Shown piece after piece: positions 7,646 through 17,352 of a stretch of DNA of 64,000 nt. Every line of letters begins with the position of its first letter. Position 1 is the stretch's first letter. Source of the DNA: Mumia sp. Pv4-285 (GTDB taxonomy: Bacteria > Actinomycetota > Actinomycetes > Propionibacteriales > Nocardioidaceae); the NCBI RefSeq assembly GCF_041320275.1, contig NZ_CP162023.1, positions 2,852,001 through 2,916,000 on the forward strand, read 5' to 3'. The position numbers were made by a program, and so were the translations under genes. The notes beneath the pieces are model-generated. The model was not told the DNA's origin, made no database searches, and saw only the letters and a list, made by a program, of their open reading frames with translations.

Positions 7646-7681
7646 GGTGGGGTGCCGTACCCACTGGTACGACACCCCACC
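7646..7681 (-). terminator. Stem-loop between infB and rbfA
   Basis: GGTGGGGTG-C-CGTACC pairs with GGTACG-A-CACCCCACC around a CACT loop: fifteen pairs with one internal mismatch. It lies 42 bases past the infB stop and ends 22 bases before the rbfA ATG. Without a U-run it may act as a partial terminator or an RNA-processing/stability element inside the operon. Confidence 0.5.
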
Positions 7682-7723
7682 ACCTCACGCTGTTGCCGAG
7701 CACTCAGCCATGACCGTGCGGTC

Positions 7724-10702
7724 TCAGCTGCGCGGAATCTCCCGCATCTCGAACGTCTCGACGATGTCGCCGATCTTGATGTCGTTGTAACCCTTGAGCG
7801 TCAGACCGCACTCGAAGCCCTCACGGACCTCGGAGGCGTCGTCGCGCTCGCGACGCAGGCTCGCGATGTCGAGGTTGTCCGCGACGACCGCGCCGTCACG
7901 GAGCAGCCGCGCCTTGGAGTTCCTGCGGATCGTGCCCGAGGTCACCATGCAGCCCGCGATGTTGCCGATCTTGGACGAGCGGAAGATCTCGCGGATCTCC
8001 GCACGGCCGAGCTGGGCCTCCTCGAACTCGGGCTTGAGCATGCCCTTGAGGGCCGCCTCGATCTCGTCGATCGCCTGGTAGATGACCGAGTAGTACCGGA
8101 TGTCGACACCCTCGCGGTCGGCGACCTCGGTCGCCTTGCCCTGCGGACGCACGTTGAAGCCGATGATCACGGCGTTCGACGCGGCCGCCAGCATCACGTT
8201 GGTCTCGGTGATCGCACCGACACCGCGGTCGATGACCCGCAGCGCGACGTCCTCGCCGACATCGATCTTGCTGAGCGCGTCCTCGAGTGCCTCGACCGAA
8301 CCCGACCCGTCACCCTTGAGGATGAGGAGCAGCTCGTCGGTCTCGCCCTTCTCCATGTGCTGCATGAAGTCCTCGAGCGTACGGCGGCCGGCACGCTGCG
8401 CGAGAGCCGCGTTGCGCTCGCGCGCCTCACGCTTCTCGGCGATCTGCCGGGCCATCCGGTCGTCGGGAACGACCATGAAGTTGTCACCGGCGCCGGGCAC
8501 GGCCGTCAGGCCGAGCACGAGGACCGGACGCGACGGGTCGGCCTGGTCCACGTTGTCGCCGTGCTCGTCGAGCATGGCGCGCACGCGGCCGTGGGCCGGT
8601 CCGGCGACCATCGAGTCACCCACGCGGAGCGTGCCGCGCTGGACCAGGACCGTCGCCACGGGACCGCGGCCGCGGTCGAGGTGAGCCTCGATCGCGATGC
8701 CCTCGGCGCCCTGGTTCGGGTTGGCACGCAGGTCGAGCGACGCGTCGGCGGTCAGCACGATGGACTCGAGCAGGCCGTCGATGTTGAGGCGCGACTTCGC
8801 AGAGACGTCGACGAACATCGTGTCGCCGCCGTACTCCTCCGGCACCAGCCCGTACTCGGTGAGCTGACCGCGCACCTTGGTCGGGTCGGAGTCCGGCTTG
8901 TCGACCTTGTTGACCGCGACGACGATCGGCACGCCGGCGGCCTTGGCGTGGTTGAGCGCCTCGACCGTCTGCGGCATCACGCCGTCGTCGGCCGCGACCA
9001 CCAGGACCGCGATGTCGGTCGCCTGCGCACCACGGGCACGCATGGCGGTGAACGCCTCGTGACCCGGGGTGTCGATGAAGGTGATCCGGCGTTCGACGCC
9101 GTCCACGTCCGTCGCCACCTGGTAGGCGCCGATGTGCTGGGTGATGCCGCCGGCCTCCTTGTCGACCACGTTGGCCGAGCGGATGGCGTCGAGCAGCTTG
9201 GTCTTGCCGTGGTCGACGTGACCCATGACGGTGACGACCGGCGGACGTGCGGCGAGATCGTCCTCGTCGCCCTCGTCGTTGCCGAACTCGATCTGGAACG
9301 ACTCGAGCAGCTCGCGGTCCTCGTCCTCGGGCGAGACGACCTGGACGTCGTAGTTCAGCTCCTCGCCGAGGATCTGAAGGATCTCGTCGTTCACCGACTG
9401 GGTCGCGGTCACCAGCTCGCCGAGGGCGAACAGGATCTGGACGAGCGACGCCGCGTCGGCGCCGATCTTCTCGGCGAAGTCGGTCAGCGACGCGCCGCGC
9501 GACAGGCGGATGGTCTGCCCGTCACCCTTGCGGACGCGGACACCCCCGACCGCCGGCGCCTGCATCTGGTCGAATTCCTGACGCTTCGCGCGCTTGCTCT
9601 TGCGTCCACGACGGACGGGCCCACCGGCGCGACCGAACGCACCCTGCGTGCCACCACGTCCTGCGCGACCGGGGCCGGGACGACCGCCGCCGCCAGCGAA
9701 TCCGCCGGGACGGGGGCCACCGCCGCCGCCACCGGGACCGCCTGCACCGGGACGGCCTCCGCCGCCACCGCCGCCACCGGGGCGCCCGGCACCAGCCGGC
9801 GCGCCACCGCGGCCGCGGCCGCCACCCGGACCGCCACGCGACGGGCCGATCGAGCTCTGCTTGGGCATCATCGCCGGGTTGGGACGCGGCATCCCCGGAC
9901 GCGGTGCGGGTGCACCGTCGCGGGAGGCCGGCGGACGGGGCGGCATGCCCGGACGGGGTGCACCGCCCTCACGAGCACCCTCGCGGGGCGCCCCCTCACG
10001 GGGACCGCCGTCGCGCGGGCCGCCGTCGCGACCCGGACGCTGCATGCCCTGCGTCGACGAGAACGGGTTGTTGCCCGGACGCGGACCACCGCGGCCGCTT
10101 CCTGCGGCACCGCCGGCACCGCCGGGGCGCGGCCCCGGGCGTCCTGCACCGGGGCGTGCCGCCGGTGCGCCGGGACGAGGAGCGTCCGACCGGGCGGCCG
10201 GAGTCTCGGGGCGCGGGGCGGGACGGGGCGACGGGCGCGGTCCGGCAGGCTTCGGGGCCGCCGGAGCTGCTGCGGCCTCGGTCTCGACAGGTGCCGCGGG
10301 TGCGGCAGGCGCCTCGGTCGCCGGAGCGACAGGTGCCTCGGGCTCCACCGGAGCCTTGCGTGCTGCGGGGGCCTTGGGGGCTGCCGGGGCAGCAGGCGCC
10401 TCTGCCTTCTTGCGCGGGCCGGGCATGGGAGCGCCCGAGCTCGCGGGGGTGGACTCGGCTGCAGGTGCAGCGGAGTCGGCCGTGGTCGCCGACTTGGCCG
10501 GCGCGGCCTTCTTGGACGTCTTCTTGGCGCCCTGCGTGCGGAACTGGTCGCCGTACTTCTCGGTCAGGCGACGGATCACCGGCGCCTCGACGGTCGACGA
10601 GGCCGACCGGACGTATTCGCCCATGTCGTTCAGTGCCGACAGGACATCCTTGCTGGTGACTCCGAGCTCTTTCGCGAGCTCATGGACTCGGACCTTTGCC
10701 AC
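7724..10702 (-). CDS. infB: Translation initiation factor IF-2
   Basis: GTPase that places initiator tRNA on the ribosome. 992 residues. The IF2_N domain ([20 protein letters not shown]) starts the protein; residues about 50-360 are an unusually long Pro/Ala/Gly/Arg-rich disordered region with RPG and poly-Gly runs; a second N-terminal subdomain follows ([19 protein letters not shown]). The G domain begins near residue 490 with GHVDHGKT, then DTPGHEAF and NKVDKPD, followed by domains II-IV. The long GC-rich low-complexity region is normal for actinobacterial IF-2. A very long open frame on the opposite strand is a codon-bias shadow. Confidence 0.98.
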   Translation of the reverse strand: MAKVRVHELAKELGVTSKDVLSALNDMGEYVRSASSTVEAPVIRRLTEKYGDQFRTQGAKKTSKKAAPAKSATTADSAAPAAESTPASSGAPMPGPRKKAEAPAAPAAPKAPAARKAPVEPEAPVAPATEAPAAPAAPVETEAAAAPAAPKPAGPRPSPRPAPRPETPAARSDAPRPGAPAARPGAGRPGPRPGGAGGAAGSGRGGPRPGNNPFSSTQGMQRPGRDGGPRDGGPREGAPREGAREGGAPRPGMPPRPPASRDGAPAPRPGMPRPNPAMMPKQSSIGPSRGGPGGGRGRGGAPAGAGRPGGGGGGGGRPGAGGPGGGGGGPRPGGFAGGGGRPGPGRAGRGGTQGAFGRAGGPVRRGRKSKRAKRQEFDQMQAPAVGGVRVRKGDGQTIRLSRGASLTDFAEKIGADAASLVQILFALGELVTATQSVNDEILQILGEELNYDVQVVSPEDEDRELLESFQIEFGNDEGDEDDLAARPPVVTVMGHVDHGKTKLLDAIRSANVVDKEAGGITQHIGAYQVATDVDGVERRITFIDTPGHEAFTAMRARGAQATDIAVLVVAADDGVMPQTVEALNHAKAAGVPIVVAVNKVDKPDSDPTKVRGQLTEYGLVPEEYGGDTMFVDVSAKSRLNIDGLLESIVLTADASLDLRANPNQGAEGIAIEAHLDRGRGPVATVLVQRGTLRVGDSMVAGPAHGRVRAMLDEHGDNVDQADPSRPVLVLGLTAVPGAGDNFMVVPDDRMARQIAEKREARERNAALAQRAGRRTLEDFMQHMEKGETDELLLILKGDGSGSVEALEDALSKIDVGEDVALRVIDRGVGAITETNVMLAAASNAVIIGFNVRPQGKATEVADREGVDIRYYSVIYQAIDEIEAALKGMLKPEFEEAQLGRAEIREIFRSSKIGNIAGCMVTSGTIRRNSKARLLRDGAVVADNLDIASLRRERDDASEVREGFECGLTLKGYNDIKIGDIVETFEMREIPRS

Positions 10703-10762
10703 TTCTCTCCTTCAAGGGCGGTCCGAGCCCGGAAGGGCGCAAACCGCTAGTTGACGTGCATG

Positions 10763-10796
10763 CTCATCGAACGGAACTCATCGAGTGCTCATGAGC
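10763..10796. promoter_or_regulatory. Repeated CTCATCGA motifs upstream of infB
   Basis: CTCATCGA occurs at 10763-10770 and 10777-10784, followed by the palindrome GCTCATGAGC at 10787-10796, all within the 111-bp gap between ylxR and infB. The gap could hold an internal promoter for infB. No convincing -10/-35 pair is visible, so this stays tentative. Confidence 0.25.
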
Positions 10797-10813
10797 GTCT
10801 GCTCCACTTCTGT

Positions 10814-11176
10814 CTATGCACCGCCTGTGAGCGGTGCCGGTTGCGTCTTTCTGGTCGATCCTCGGACGAGTGCTTCCACCTGCTCGGTGTCGAGCGGTCC
10901 CTCCACCCGGAGGGCCCGTGCGAACGCCTTGCGCTGTGTCGCTCGTTCGAGGCACATGGGATCGAGGTGCAGGTGCGCTCCTCGGCCCGGTGCCGAGCCA
11001 CGGAGATCCGGCGTGACGATCGTGACCGTCCCGCCGTGGACCGCCACGACACGAACCAGATCGGCTCTGTCGACTCGAGCTCGACACCCGATGCACGTAC
11101 GGACAGGCCGCACACGGACCGGGATCTCCGGGACTGCGTCTGACGACGCACCACCGGACGGGGACGAGTGATTCAC
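10814..11176 (-). CDS. ylxR: YlxR-family RNA-binding protein (DUF448)
   Basis: Small basic protein of the nusA-infB operon, family-length core of about 90 residues. The signature RTCIGCR (about 27-33) and the following CLERATQRKAFARALR segment are diagnostic. In other bacteria YlxR binds RNase P and nucleic acid. The GTG at 11176 gives a 120-residue product; its upstream region has no strong ribosome site, so the true start may be a little downstream. It lies 61 bp after nusA and before infB, the standard order. Confidence 0.93.
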   Translation of the reverse strand: MNHSSPSGGASSDAVPEIPVRVRPVRTCIGCRARVDRADLVRVVAVHGGTVTIVTPDLRGSAPGRGAHLHLDPMCLERATQRKAFARALRVEGPLDTEQVEALVRGSTRKTQPAPLTGGA

Positions 11177-11237
11177 CGTCGTTCAGTCTAGCGGGTCGAC
11201 CCTGGGACTGTCGTCCGGCCCGCCCCGGCGGCCGATC

Positions 11238-12239
11238 TCAGGCCTTCGAAGCGTCCTCGACGACCTCCGTGTCCGGCCGGATGTCGATCCGCCACCCCGT
11301 CAGTCGAGCGGCGAGACGGGCATTCTGGCCCTCCTTGCCGATCGCGAGCGAGAGCTGGAAGTCGGGCACGACGACCCTCGCCGCCTTCGCTTCCGCGTCG
11401 ACGACCGTGACGGATGTCACCTGGGCAGGCGACAACGCGTGCGCGATGTAGTCGGCGGGATCCTCGGAGTAGTCGACGATGTCGATCTTCTCGCCGTGCA
11501 GCTCCGACATCACGTTGCGCACCCGCTGGCCCATGGGACCGATCGAGGCGCCCTTGGCGTTGACGCCCGCTTGGGTGGAGCGGACCGCGATCTTGGTGCG
11601 ATGACCTGCCTCACGTGCGATGCCGGAGATCTCGACCGTGCCGTCGGCGATCTCGGGAACCTCCAGCGCGAACAGCTTCTTGACGAGGTTGGGGTGCGTA
11701 CGGGACACCTGGACCTGCAGCCCACGAGGGCCGCGGCGCACGCTCGTCACGAACGCCTTGATGCGGTCGCCGTGGACGTACGACTCCCCCGGCACCCGCT
11801 CGGCCATCGGGAGCAGCGCCTCGACGCGGCCGAGGTCGACGAGGACGTCTCCCGGCTCGCGGCCCTGCTGGACGACGCCGGAGACGATGTCGCCCTCGCG
11901 GGCCGAGAACTCGCCGAAGCGCTGCTCGTCCTCGGCGTCGCGAAGACGCTGCAGGATGATCTGCTTCGCCGTGGTCGCCGCGATCCGGCCGAAGTCGCTC
12001 GGGGTGTCGTCGAACTCCTCGGTCAGCGTGAAGCCGCCTTCCTCGCTCTCGACGCGGTCGCGAGCCCAGACGACGACGTGCCCGGACTTGCGGTCGAGCT
12101 CCACCCGCGAGCTGCTGCGCGCGCCCGGCGTCCGGTGGTAAGCGACGAGGAGCGCTTGCTCGATCGCCGTCACGACGACGTCCAGCGGCAGGTCCTTCTC
12201 GTGCTCCAGCGTGCGGAGCACCGCCATGTCGATGTCCAT
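11238..12239 (-). CDS. nusA: Transcription termination/antitermination factor NusA
   Basis: RNA-polymerase-associated elongation factor. 333 residues, the short actinobacterial form lacking the C-terminal acidic repeats of E. coli NusA. Domain order: N-terminal RNAP-binding domain ([20 protein letters not shown]), S1 domain ([11 protein letters not shown]), then two KH domains; [10 protein letters not shown] and [18 protein letters not shown] carry the RNA-binding Gly loops. Its ATG overlaps the rimP stop (ATGA). Confidence 0.97.
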   Translation of the reverse strand: MDIDMAVLRTLEHEKDLPLDVVVTAIEQALLVAYHRTPGARSSSRVELDRKSGHVVVWARDRVESEEGGFTLTEEFDDTPSDFGRIAATTAKQIILQRLRDAEDEQRFGEFSAREGDIVSGVVQQGREPGDVLVDLGRVEALLPMAERVPGESYVHGDRIKAFVTSVRRGPRGLQVQVSRTHPNLVKKLFALEVPEIADGTVEISGIAREAGHRTKIAVRSTQAGVNAKGASIGPMGQRVRNVMSELHGEKIDIVDYSEDPADYIAHALSPAQVTSVTVVDAEAKAARVVVPDFQLSLAIGKEGQNARLAARLTGWRIDIRPDTEVVEDASKA

Positions 12240-12697
12240 CAGACGTCCTTCCGATTGAGCTCGGGCTCGATCTTCGCCTTCTTCACCTCGGCGTACGCGA
12301 CCGTTCGTTCACCAGTGTCGGTGCGAAGCACCGCGCCCGCATCGTCGGCGGAGACGATGCGGCCGGTGAAGGTCTGGCCTTCGAGCGGCGTCACCTTCAC
12401 GAGACGGCCGATGTTGCGCGACCAGTGCCGCGGCAGCGTCAGGGGGCGGCTGGTGCCGCGTGAGCCGACCTCGAGCGTGTACGGGTCCGGGCCGAGCGAG
12501 TCGTCGGCGTCCAGCGCGTCGGACACGGAACGCGTCACCTCGGCGACGTCGTCGAGCGTCAGACCACCCTCGGCATCGAGCACGACACGGAGGATCCGGC
12601 CGTTCGTGAGCTCGACGGCATCGAGGTCCATGCCGTGGGAGGTGGCGATCTCGTCCAACAACGCTTGGAGGCTGTCGGGGACCGGTGTCGTAGCCAT
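12239..12697 (-). CDS. rimP: Ribosome maturation factor RimP
   Basis: Late 30S assembly factor. 152 residues with the typical [28 protein letters not shown] and [14 protein letters not shown] segments. It is the first gene of the long leftward rimP-nusA-ylxR-infB-rbfA-truB series. The start ATG 12697 is followed by sequence typical of the family, and a likely -10 (TAGACT, 12772-12767) lies about 70 bases upstream. Confidence 0.96.
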   Translation of the reverse strand: MATTPVPDSLQALLDEIATSHGMDLDAVELTNGRILRVVLDAEGGLTLDDVAEVTRSVSDALDADDSLGPDPYTLEVGSRGTSRPLTLPRHWSRNIGRLVKVTPLEGQTFTGRIVSADDAGAVLRTDTGERTVAYAEVKKAKIEPELNRKDV

Positions 12698-12752
12698 GGG
12701 GCGCGCCTCCGTCTTCTGTTGTGCCGCGAGCGTGGTGACCGCGGTGGTGCTT

Positions 12753-12772
12753 GGATCGTCGATCCCAGTCTA
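12753..12772 (-). promoter_or_regulatory. Probable rimP-operon promoter with palindromic site
   Basis: Reading leftward, TAGACT (12772-12767) is a good actinobacterial -10; the same hexamer precedes the rpsB leader. Immediately downstream is the palindrome GGATCG-T-CGATCC (12753-12765), placed where a repressor would block initiation. No clear -35 is seen. Confidence 0.4.
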
Positions 12773-12830
12773 GGGGCTCGTGCCGAGCGCGCACCGGCGG
12801 CACGAGTGCGACGGGCGGCGACCGCTCCGA

Positions 12831-12845
12831 TAGGTTCGGCCCGTG
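12831..12845 (+). promoter_or_regulatory. Likely leaderless promoter of the lipoprotein operon
   Basis: TAGGTT (12831-12836) sits six bases before the GTG start and there is no Shine-Dalgarno sequence between. This TANNNT-plus-6/7 spacing is the usual signature of leaderless transcripts in actinobacteria. Confidence 0.45.
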
Positions 12846-13385
12846 AGCCTCGGACCGCAGCACCGCCCGCCCGGCGTCGGCCGGCGTCCGCTGCTCGTCG
12901 GTGGCGGACTCCTCGCGCTCGCCGCAGTGTCCGGGTGCTCGTGGCTCGACCGGACCCCGGAGGACCCGGCCGCTGAGGTCCACCCCGACCACGGTCTCCT
13001 CACCGCCGCGCGCGACCAGCAGGCAGAGCTGCTCGACGCCGAGCGCGCGACCTCGATGACGCACGCCGCCCTCGCCGCCGCGCTCGCTCCGCTGATCCTC
13101 CGGTCGGAGGAGCGCCTCGCCGCGCTCGACCACGCCCTCGGCGAGCCGACCAGGGCGACGTCGGCACCCTCGGTCACGTCGGAGCCGACCGCGACACCCG
13201 GCGTACCAGCGCGTCCCGCTGCCGCCCTCCGCGACCTGGGCGCTCGCAGCCGCGCCGCACAGTCCGCGCGGCGCGAGGACTGCGTCGCGGCGACCGACCA
13301 GGGTGTCGCCCGCCTGCTTGCGTCGCTCAGCGCCGGATACGCCCAGGACGTCGTCGTCCTCCGGACCACGAGGGCCGCGACGTGA
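12843..13385 (+). CDS. Putative lipoprotein, opposite rimP
   Basis: A 180-residue exported protein. Two Arg (GRRP) precede a hydrophobic stretch and a lipobox-like AVSGC with Cys near residue 32, so the mature protein should be lipid-anchored. The rest is helical and Ala/Arg-rich with a Pro/Thr-rich middle. Function unknown. The position, divergent from rimP and followed by a DUF4439 gene and proS, matches the Rv2843-Rv2844-proS arrangement of Mycobacterium tuberculosis. Its stop overlaps the next gene by GTGA, so the pair is co-translated. Start is the GTG just after a leaderless-type -10. Confidence 0.75.
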   Translation: MSLGPQHRPPGVGRRPLLVGGGLLALAAVSGCSWLDRTPEDPAAEVHPDHGLLTAARDQQAELLDAERATSMTHAALAAALAPLILRSEERLAALDHALGEPTRATSAPSVTSEPTATPGVPARPAAALRDLGARSRAAQSARREDCVAATDQGVARLLASLSAGYAQDVVVLRTTRAAT

Positions 13386-13828
13386 GGACGCACGACGACG
13401 ATCCGGACGCTGTCGAGACCGACCCCACCGACGCTCTCCAGAACGCGCTCGCGGGCGAGCACGGCGCGGTCTATGCGTACGGCTTCGTGGCCGGCAGGCT
13501 CGAGCCGGGCTCCGCGATGCAGCGCCAGGCGACGGCGTCGTACGCGGTCCACCTCAAGCGGCGCGACGACCTGATCGCCACCCTCACCCGGGACGAGCAG
13601 ACACCGGTCGAGCCGGCGCCCGCCTACGAGACCGGCACGGTCGACGCCGCCGCCGACGCCCGGCGGCTCGCCCAGCAGATCGAGTCCGCGCTCGTGGGCA
13701 GCTGGCTGGCCGTCGTCGGGACGACGTCCGGTGTGACGCGCACGTACGCCTGCGACGCGGCCACCGACTCGGCGACGGCGCTGCTCGCATGGGGCGGCGA
13801 CCCGACGGCGCTGCCCGGCACGGAGTGA
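13382..13828 (+). CDS. DUF4439 ferritin-like domain protein
   Basis: A 148-residue, all-helical cytoplasmic protein. The pattern LQNALAGEHGAVYAYGFVAGRL near residues 18-40 and the later QIESALVGSWLAVV fit the actinobacterial DUF4439 ferritin-like family, in which Glu and His on the helices may bind metal (here Glu26-His27). No signal peptide. The enzymatic role is unknown. GTG start overlaps the lipoprotein stop; its own TGA overlaps the GTG of the acetyltransferase gene, forming a three-gene operon. Confidence 0.75.
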   Translation: MRTHDDDPDAVETDPTDALQNALAGEHGAVYAYGFVAGRLEPGSAMQRQATASYAVHLKRRDDLIATLTRDEQTPVEPAPAYETGTVDAAADARRLAQQIESALVGSWLAVVGTTSGVTRTYACDAATDSATALLAWGGDPTALPGTE

Positions 13829-14979
13829 CGCCCGTGCCGTTCGACTCCGTCCGCTTCCCCGACGACGTGCCGGTGCTCTCCGACGGTGACGTCCGACTCC
13901 GCCCCCACCGTCTCGACGACGTGGACGACCTCGTCGTGCAGTGCCGCGACATGCTGACGCTGCGGTGGACGACGATCCCGCTGGGGTACGACGCGGCGAT
14001 GGGGACGGGCTTCGTCACCGAGATGGTGCCGGCCGGCTGGCGCGGCGGCACGGAGCACGCGTTCGCCGTCGAGGCTCCGGGCCCCGACGGACGACCGCGC
14101 TACGCCGGCACCGTGACGCTGCGGGACGAGGGAGCCGCGCGCGCGAGCGTGGGGTTCGTCGCGCATCCGGCGTACCGGGGACGCGGCGTCATGGAGACCG
14201 CGCTCCGCATGCTCCTCGACCACGGGTTCCAGACGCTCGGGCTCCACACCGTGCTCTGGTGGGCGGCTCAGGGCAACTGGGCGTCGCGCAAGCTGGTGTG
14301 GCGGACCGGTTTCACGTTCGGGGGGACGGTGCGCCATTGGCTGGTCGACCGTGGCTCCTACGCCGACGGGTGGGTCGGCACCCTGCACCGCGACGGTGCC
14401 CGCGAGCCTCAGACGCTCTGGTGGTCGCTGCCGACGCTGCGCGGTGAGCGGGTCACGGCGCGCCCGTTCGACGTCACCGACGACGCTCGCGTGGTGGAGG
14501 GCGGCAACGACGAGGCGGTCCAACGATGGATGCCGTCGTTCCCGTCGCCGTACGAGCGCCAGGACGCCGAGACCTTCCGCCTCTCGACGCTCGACGCCGC
14601 CGCGGACGGCACGTCGTTCGCGTGGGCCTTGGTGGACTCCGTGACGGACGAGCTGCTCGGCGCCGTCGGCATCCCGCACCGTTCGGACTTCGGTGCCGAG
14701 ATCGGCTACTGGCTGCACCCGGACGCCCGCGGGCACGGCTACGCCCGCGACGCGGTCGACCTGCTGGTCGAGCACGCCTTCACGCCCCGGGACCTCGGCG
14801 GCCTCGGCGCGCTGCGGGCGTACGTCCGCATCGACGAGGACAACCATGCGTCGCTCGACGTCGCGCTCGCGTGCGGGTTCGAGGTGTGCGGGCGCGAGCG
14901 TGCCGGGACCGTACGCCGTGACGGGACGATCGCCGAGATGCTGGTCCTCGACCGGGTCAACCCGCTCGTCCTGTTCTGA
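13825..14979 (+). CDS. Double-domain GNAT acetyltransferase
   Basis: A 384-residue protein with two GNAT domains in tandem. The first (about 15-175) has the acetyl-CoA loop AYRGRGVMETAL; the second (about 205-375) has DARGHGYARDAVDLL and resembles RimJ/RimL-type enzymes. Both keep the R/Q-x-x-G-x-G/A pattern, so both could bind acetyl-CoA. Substrate unknown; protein N-termini or small amines are typical. The GTG at 13825 overlaps the previous stop; a second GTG three codons later (13834) is possible. It is the last gene of the operon and is followed by a triple-hairpin region shared with proS. Confidence 0.85.
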   Translation: MTPVPFDSVRFPDDVPVLSDGDVRLRPHRLDDVDDLVVQCRDMLTLRWTTIPLGYDAAMGTGFVTEMVPAGWRGGTEHAFAVEAPGPDGRPRYAGTVTLRDEGAARASVGFVAHPAYRGRGVMETALRMLLDHGFQTLGLHTVLWWAAQGNWASRKLVWRTGFTFGGTVRHWLVDRGSYADGWVGTLHRDGAREPQTLWWSLPTLRGERVTARPFDVTDDARVVEGGNDEAVQRWMPSFPSPYERQDAETFRLSTLDAAADGTSFAWALVDSVTDELLGAVGIPHRSDFGAEIGYWLHPDARGHGYARDAVDLLVEHAFTPRDLGGLGALRAYVRIDEDNHASLDVALACGFEVCGRERAGTVRRDGTIAEMLVLDRVNPLVLF

Positions 14980-14982
14980 CCA

Positions 14983-15066
14983 CTCTGCGTGGGGCCCCAC
15001 GCAGAGGTGCTCCCCCACCGGAAAGTTCCGGTGGGGCGGCAGCTCTGCGTTGGGGCCAACGCAAAG
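14983..15066. terminator. Three consecutive hairpins between convergent genes
   Basis: Hairpin 1 (14983-15006) is a perfect palindrome with 12-bp arms beginning CTCTGCGTGGGG. Hairpin 2 (15013-15036) pairs CCCCACCGGAA with TTCCGGTGGGG. Hairpin 3 (15043-15066) pairs CTCTGCGTTGG with CCAACGCAAAG (one mismatch) and is nearly a copy of hairpin 1. The block fills the gap between the GNAT gene (+) and proS (-) and should terminate both transcripts. Confidence 0.75.
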
Positions 15067-15078
15067 TTGACGGGCGGG

Positions 15079-16839
15079 TCAGCGTGCGGCGAGCTGCGCG
15101 ACGACGTCGTCGAGCGGGACGTTCTCGCGCACGCCGGTCTTGCGGTCCTTGACCTCGACGACACCCTCGGCAAGACCGCGCCCGACGACCACGATCGTGG
15201 GGACCCCGATCAGCTCGGCGTCCTTGAACTTCACACCGGGCGAGACCTTCGGACGGTCGTCGTACAGCACCTCGACGCCGGCCGCCTCGAGCTCCTCGGC
15301 CAGGTTCGCCGCCGCGTCGAAGATCTCGGCGTCCTTGCCGGTCGCGACCAGGTGCACGTCGTACGGCGCCACCTCGGCCGGCCACACGATGCCCGCCTCG
15401 TCGTGGCTGTTCTCGACGATGGCGGCGACGGCACGCGACACTCCGACGCCGTACGAACCCATCGTGACCGTGACCAGCTTGCCGTTCGCGTCGAGCACCT
15501 GGAGGCCGAGCGCGTCGGCGTACTTGCGGCCGAGCTGGAAGACGTGGCCCATCTCGATGCCGCGCGCCAGCTCCAACGGGCCGGAGCCGTCGGGAGCGGG
15601 GTCGCCAGGGCGTACCTCGGCGGCCTCGATCGTGCCGTCCGGGGTGAAGTCGCGTCCGCAGACGAGGTCGAACACGTGCTTGCCGGGCTGGTTGGCGCCG
15701 GTCAACCAGGCCGACCCTGCGACCACCCGCGGGTCGGTGAGGAAGCGGATGCCGGAGTCCGACTCCTCCCCCAGCGCCTCGGGGCCGATGTAGCCGCGCA
15801 CGAGGGCCGGGTGCTTCGCGAAGTCACCCTCCTCGAAGGGCTCGATCTCGCCGGGTGCCAGCTGCGCCTCGAGACGCTTCAGGTCGACCTCGCGGTCGCC
15901 CGGGATGCCGACGACGAGCACCTCGCGGGTGCCGTCGGGCTGGCGCACCCACACCACGACGTTCTTCAGCGTGTCTGCGGCGGTCCAGGGACGGTCCGCA
16001 CGAGGGAACCGCTCGTTGGCCAGCGCGACCAGCGTCTCGATCGTCGGGGTGTCGGGGGTCTCCTCGACATGGGCGGGAGGCAGCGCAGCGATCGCGGCGT
16101 CGTCGAGCGGTGCCGGTGCGACCGTGGTGACCGCCTCGACGTTGGCCGCGTAGCCGCCGGGAGAGCGTACGTAGGTGTCCTCGCCGTTGGCCGCCGTCGC
16201 GAGGAACTCCTCGCTTGCCGAGCCGCCCATCGCACCGGACACTGCCTGCACGATGACGTAGTCGAGGCCGAGCCGGTCGAAGATCCGGATGTAGGCGTCA
16301 CGGTGGTCGGCGTACGAGCGTCGCAGGCCGTCGTCGGTCACATCGAAGGAGTAGGAGTCCTTCATGATGAACTCGCGGCCGCGCAGCAGGCCTGCGCGCG
16401 GCCGTGCTTCGTCGCGGTACTTGGTCTGGATCTGGTAGATCGACAGCGGCAGGTCCTTGTAGGACGAGTAGAGGTCCTTGACGAGGAGGGTGAACATCTC
16501 CTCGTGCGTAGGTCCGAGCAGCATGTCGGTGCCACGGCGGTCCTGGAGCCGGAAGATGTTGTCGCCGTACTCCACCCAGCGCCCGGTCGCCTCGTACGGC
16601 TCCTTGGGGAGCAGCGCGGGGAACGAGACCTCCTGCGCGCCCATCCGATCCATCTCCTCGCGGACGACCGTCTCGATCTTGCGCAGCACCCGCAGCCCCA
16701 GCGGCAGCCACGAGTAGATGCCGGGTGCAGCGCGACGGACGTAGCCGGCGCGGACCAGGAGCCGGTGCGACGGCACCTCCGCGTCCGCCGGGTCCTCGCG
16801 AAGCGTGCGGAGGAAGAGACGAGACATGCGGGTGACCAC
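15079..16839 (-). CDS. proS: Prolyl-tRNA synthetase
   Basis: Charges tRNA-Pro. 586 residues, bacterial-type ProS with an inserted editing domain. Visible: N-terminal [21 protein letters not shown], class II motif 1 region, motif 2 ([22 protein letters not shown]), an editing domain near residues 230-390, motif 3 ([14 protein letters not shown]) and the C-terminal anticodon-binding domain ([26 protein letters not shown]). I chose GTG 16839 over the ATG four codons later because AGGAG lies seven bases upstream of the GTG. Same genomic position as proS in mycobacteria. Confidence 0.97.
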   Translation of the reverse strand: MVTRMSRLFLRTLREDPADAEVPSHRLLVRAGYVRRAAPGIYSWLPLGLRVLRKIETVVREEMDRMGAQEVSFPALLPKEPYEATGRWVEYGDNIFRLQDRRGTDMLLGPTHEEMFTLLVKDLYSSYKDLPLSIYQIQTKYRDEARPRAGLLRGREFIMKDSYSFDVTDDGLRRSYADHRDAYIRIFDRLGLDYVIVQAVSGAMGGSASEEFLATAANGEDTYVRSPGGYAANVEAVTTVAPAPLDDAAIAALPPAHVEETPDTPTIETLVALANERFPRADRPWTAADTLKNVVVWVRQPDGTREVLVVGIPGDREVDLKRLEAQLAPGEIEPFEEGDFAKHPALVRGYIGPEALGEESDSGIRFLTDPRVVAGSAWLTGANQPGKHVFDLVCGRDFTPDGTIEAAEVRPGDPAPDGSGPLELARGIEMGHVFQLGRKYADALGLQVLDANGKLVTVTMGSYGVGVSRAVAAIVENSHDEAGIVWPAEVAPYDVHLVATGKDAEIFDAAANLAEELEAAGVEVLYDDRPKVSPGVKFKDAELIGVPTIVVVGRGLAEGVVEVKDRKTGVRENVPLDDVVAQLAAR

Positions 16840-16929
16840 GGGCGTACTCCTGGTTCGGACGACGGGTTCAGGACGGGATGTCACTGACGGAACGTGCGGT
16901 GCTCAGCCTAACGGCCGGTCACGGCAGGC

Positions 16930-17352
16930 TCAGCGGTAGCCGATCTGCGCTTCGCGGACGCGTACGGCTCGTCCTCCGCCGCCGAGGCAGCGCTTCGGGA
17001 CGCGGACCGTGATGTAGTGCGGCCGGATCCTCACGCGGTCGCCCTTGCAGCGGACGACAGCCCCGGCGTTCTCCTGGACGAGCACGACACCGCCCCATCG
17101 GCCGTCGAACCGGAACCGGCCCACCGTGAAGGTCTCCCGCTGCCTGCGCGGCTTCAGCTCGACCGCGACACGATCGAGCGCCGCCCTGTCGAGATCAGGC
17201 ACAGAGAGGCGTACGACGACGGTCCGCTTGTTGTTGGTGACCTCGACCTTGGTGACATCACGCCCCGACGGAGCTGCCGTGGCAGGTGCTGTGGCGGCGA
17301 GCGCGGCGACTGCCGCTGCCCCCGTCACAAGAACCCGCGTGGCGCAGTTCAT
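16930..17352 (-). CDS. Secreted two-Cys protein, paralog 4 (short form)
   Basis: A 140-residue secreted protein with signal peptide to about residue 27 (ATAPATA-AP). It shares with its two upstream neighbours the pattern DVTKVEVTNNKRTVVVRLSVPDL, then CKGDR and VRVPKRCLGG, the two conserved Cys probably forming a disulfide. It lacks the acidic linker and the C-terminal SPWVRYR motif, ending soon after the second Cys, so it is a shortened family member. ATG overlaps the upstream paralog's stop (ATGA). No known family recognised; a beta-sandwich is suggested by alternating hydrophobic strands. Confidence 0.75.
   Translation of the reverse strand: MNCATRVLVTGAAAVAALAATAPATAAPSGRDVTKVEVTNNKRTVVVRLSVPDLDRAALDRVAVELKPRRQRETFTVGRFRFDGRWGGVVLVQENAGAVVRCKGDRVRIRPHYITVRVPKRCLGGGGRAVRVREAQIGYR

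Noticed and set aside
7493-10750. Plus-strand open frame of over 1000 codons opposite infB
   Set aside because: Antisense shadow of the GC-rich infB gene; its His/Arg/Asp-rich translation has no domain logic, and IF-2 on the other strand is unmistakable.
14989-16887. Long plus-strand frame opposite proS
   Set aside because: Shadow of proS, with no signal peptide, motif or ribosome site.
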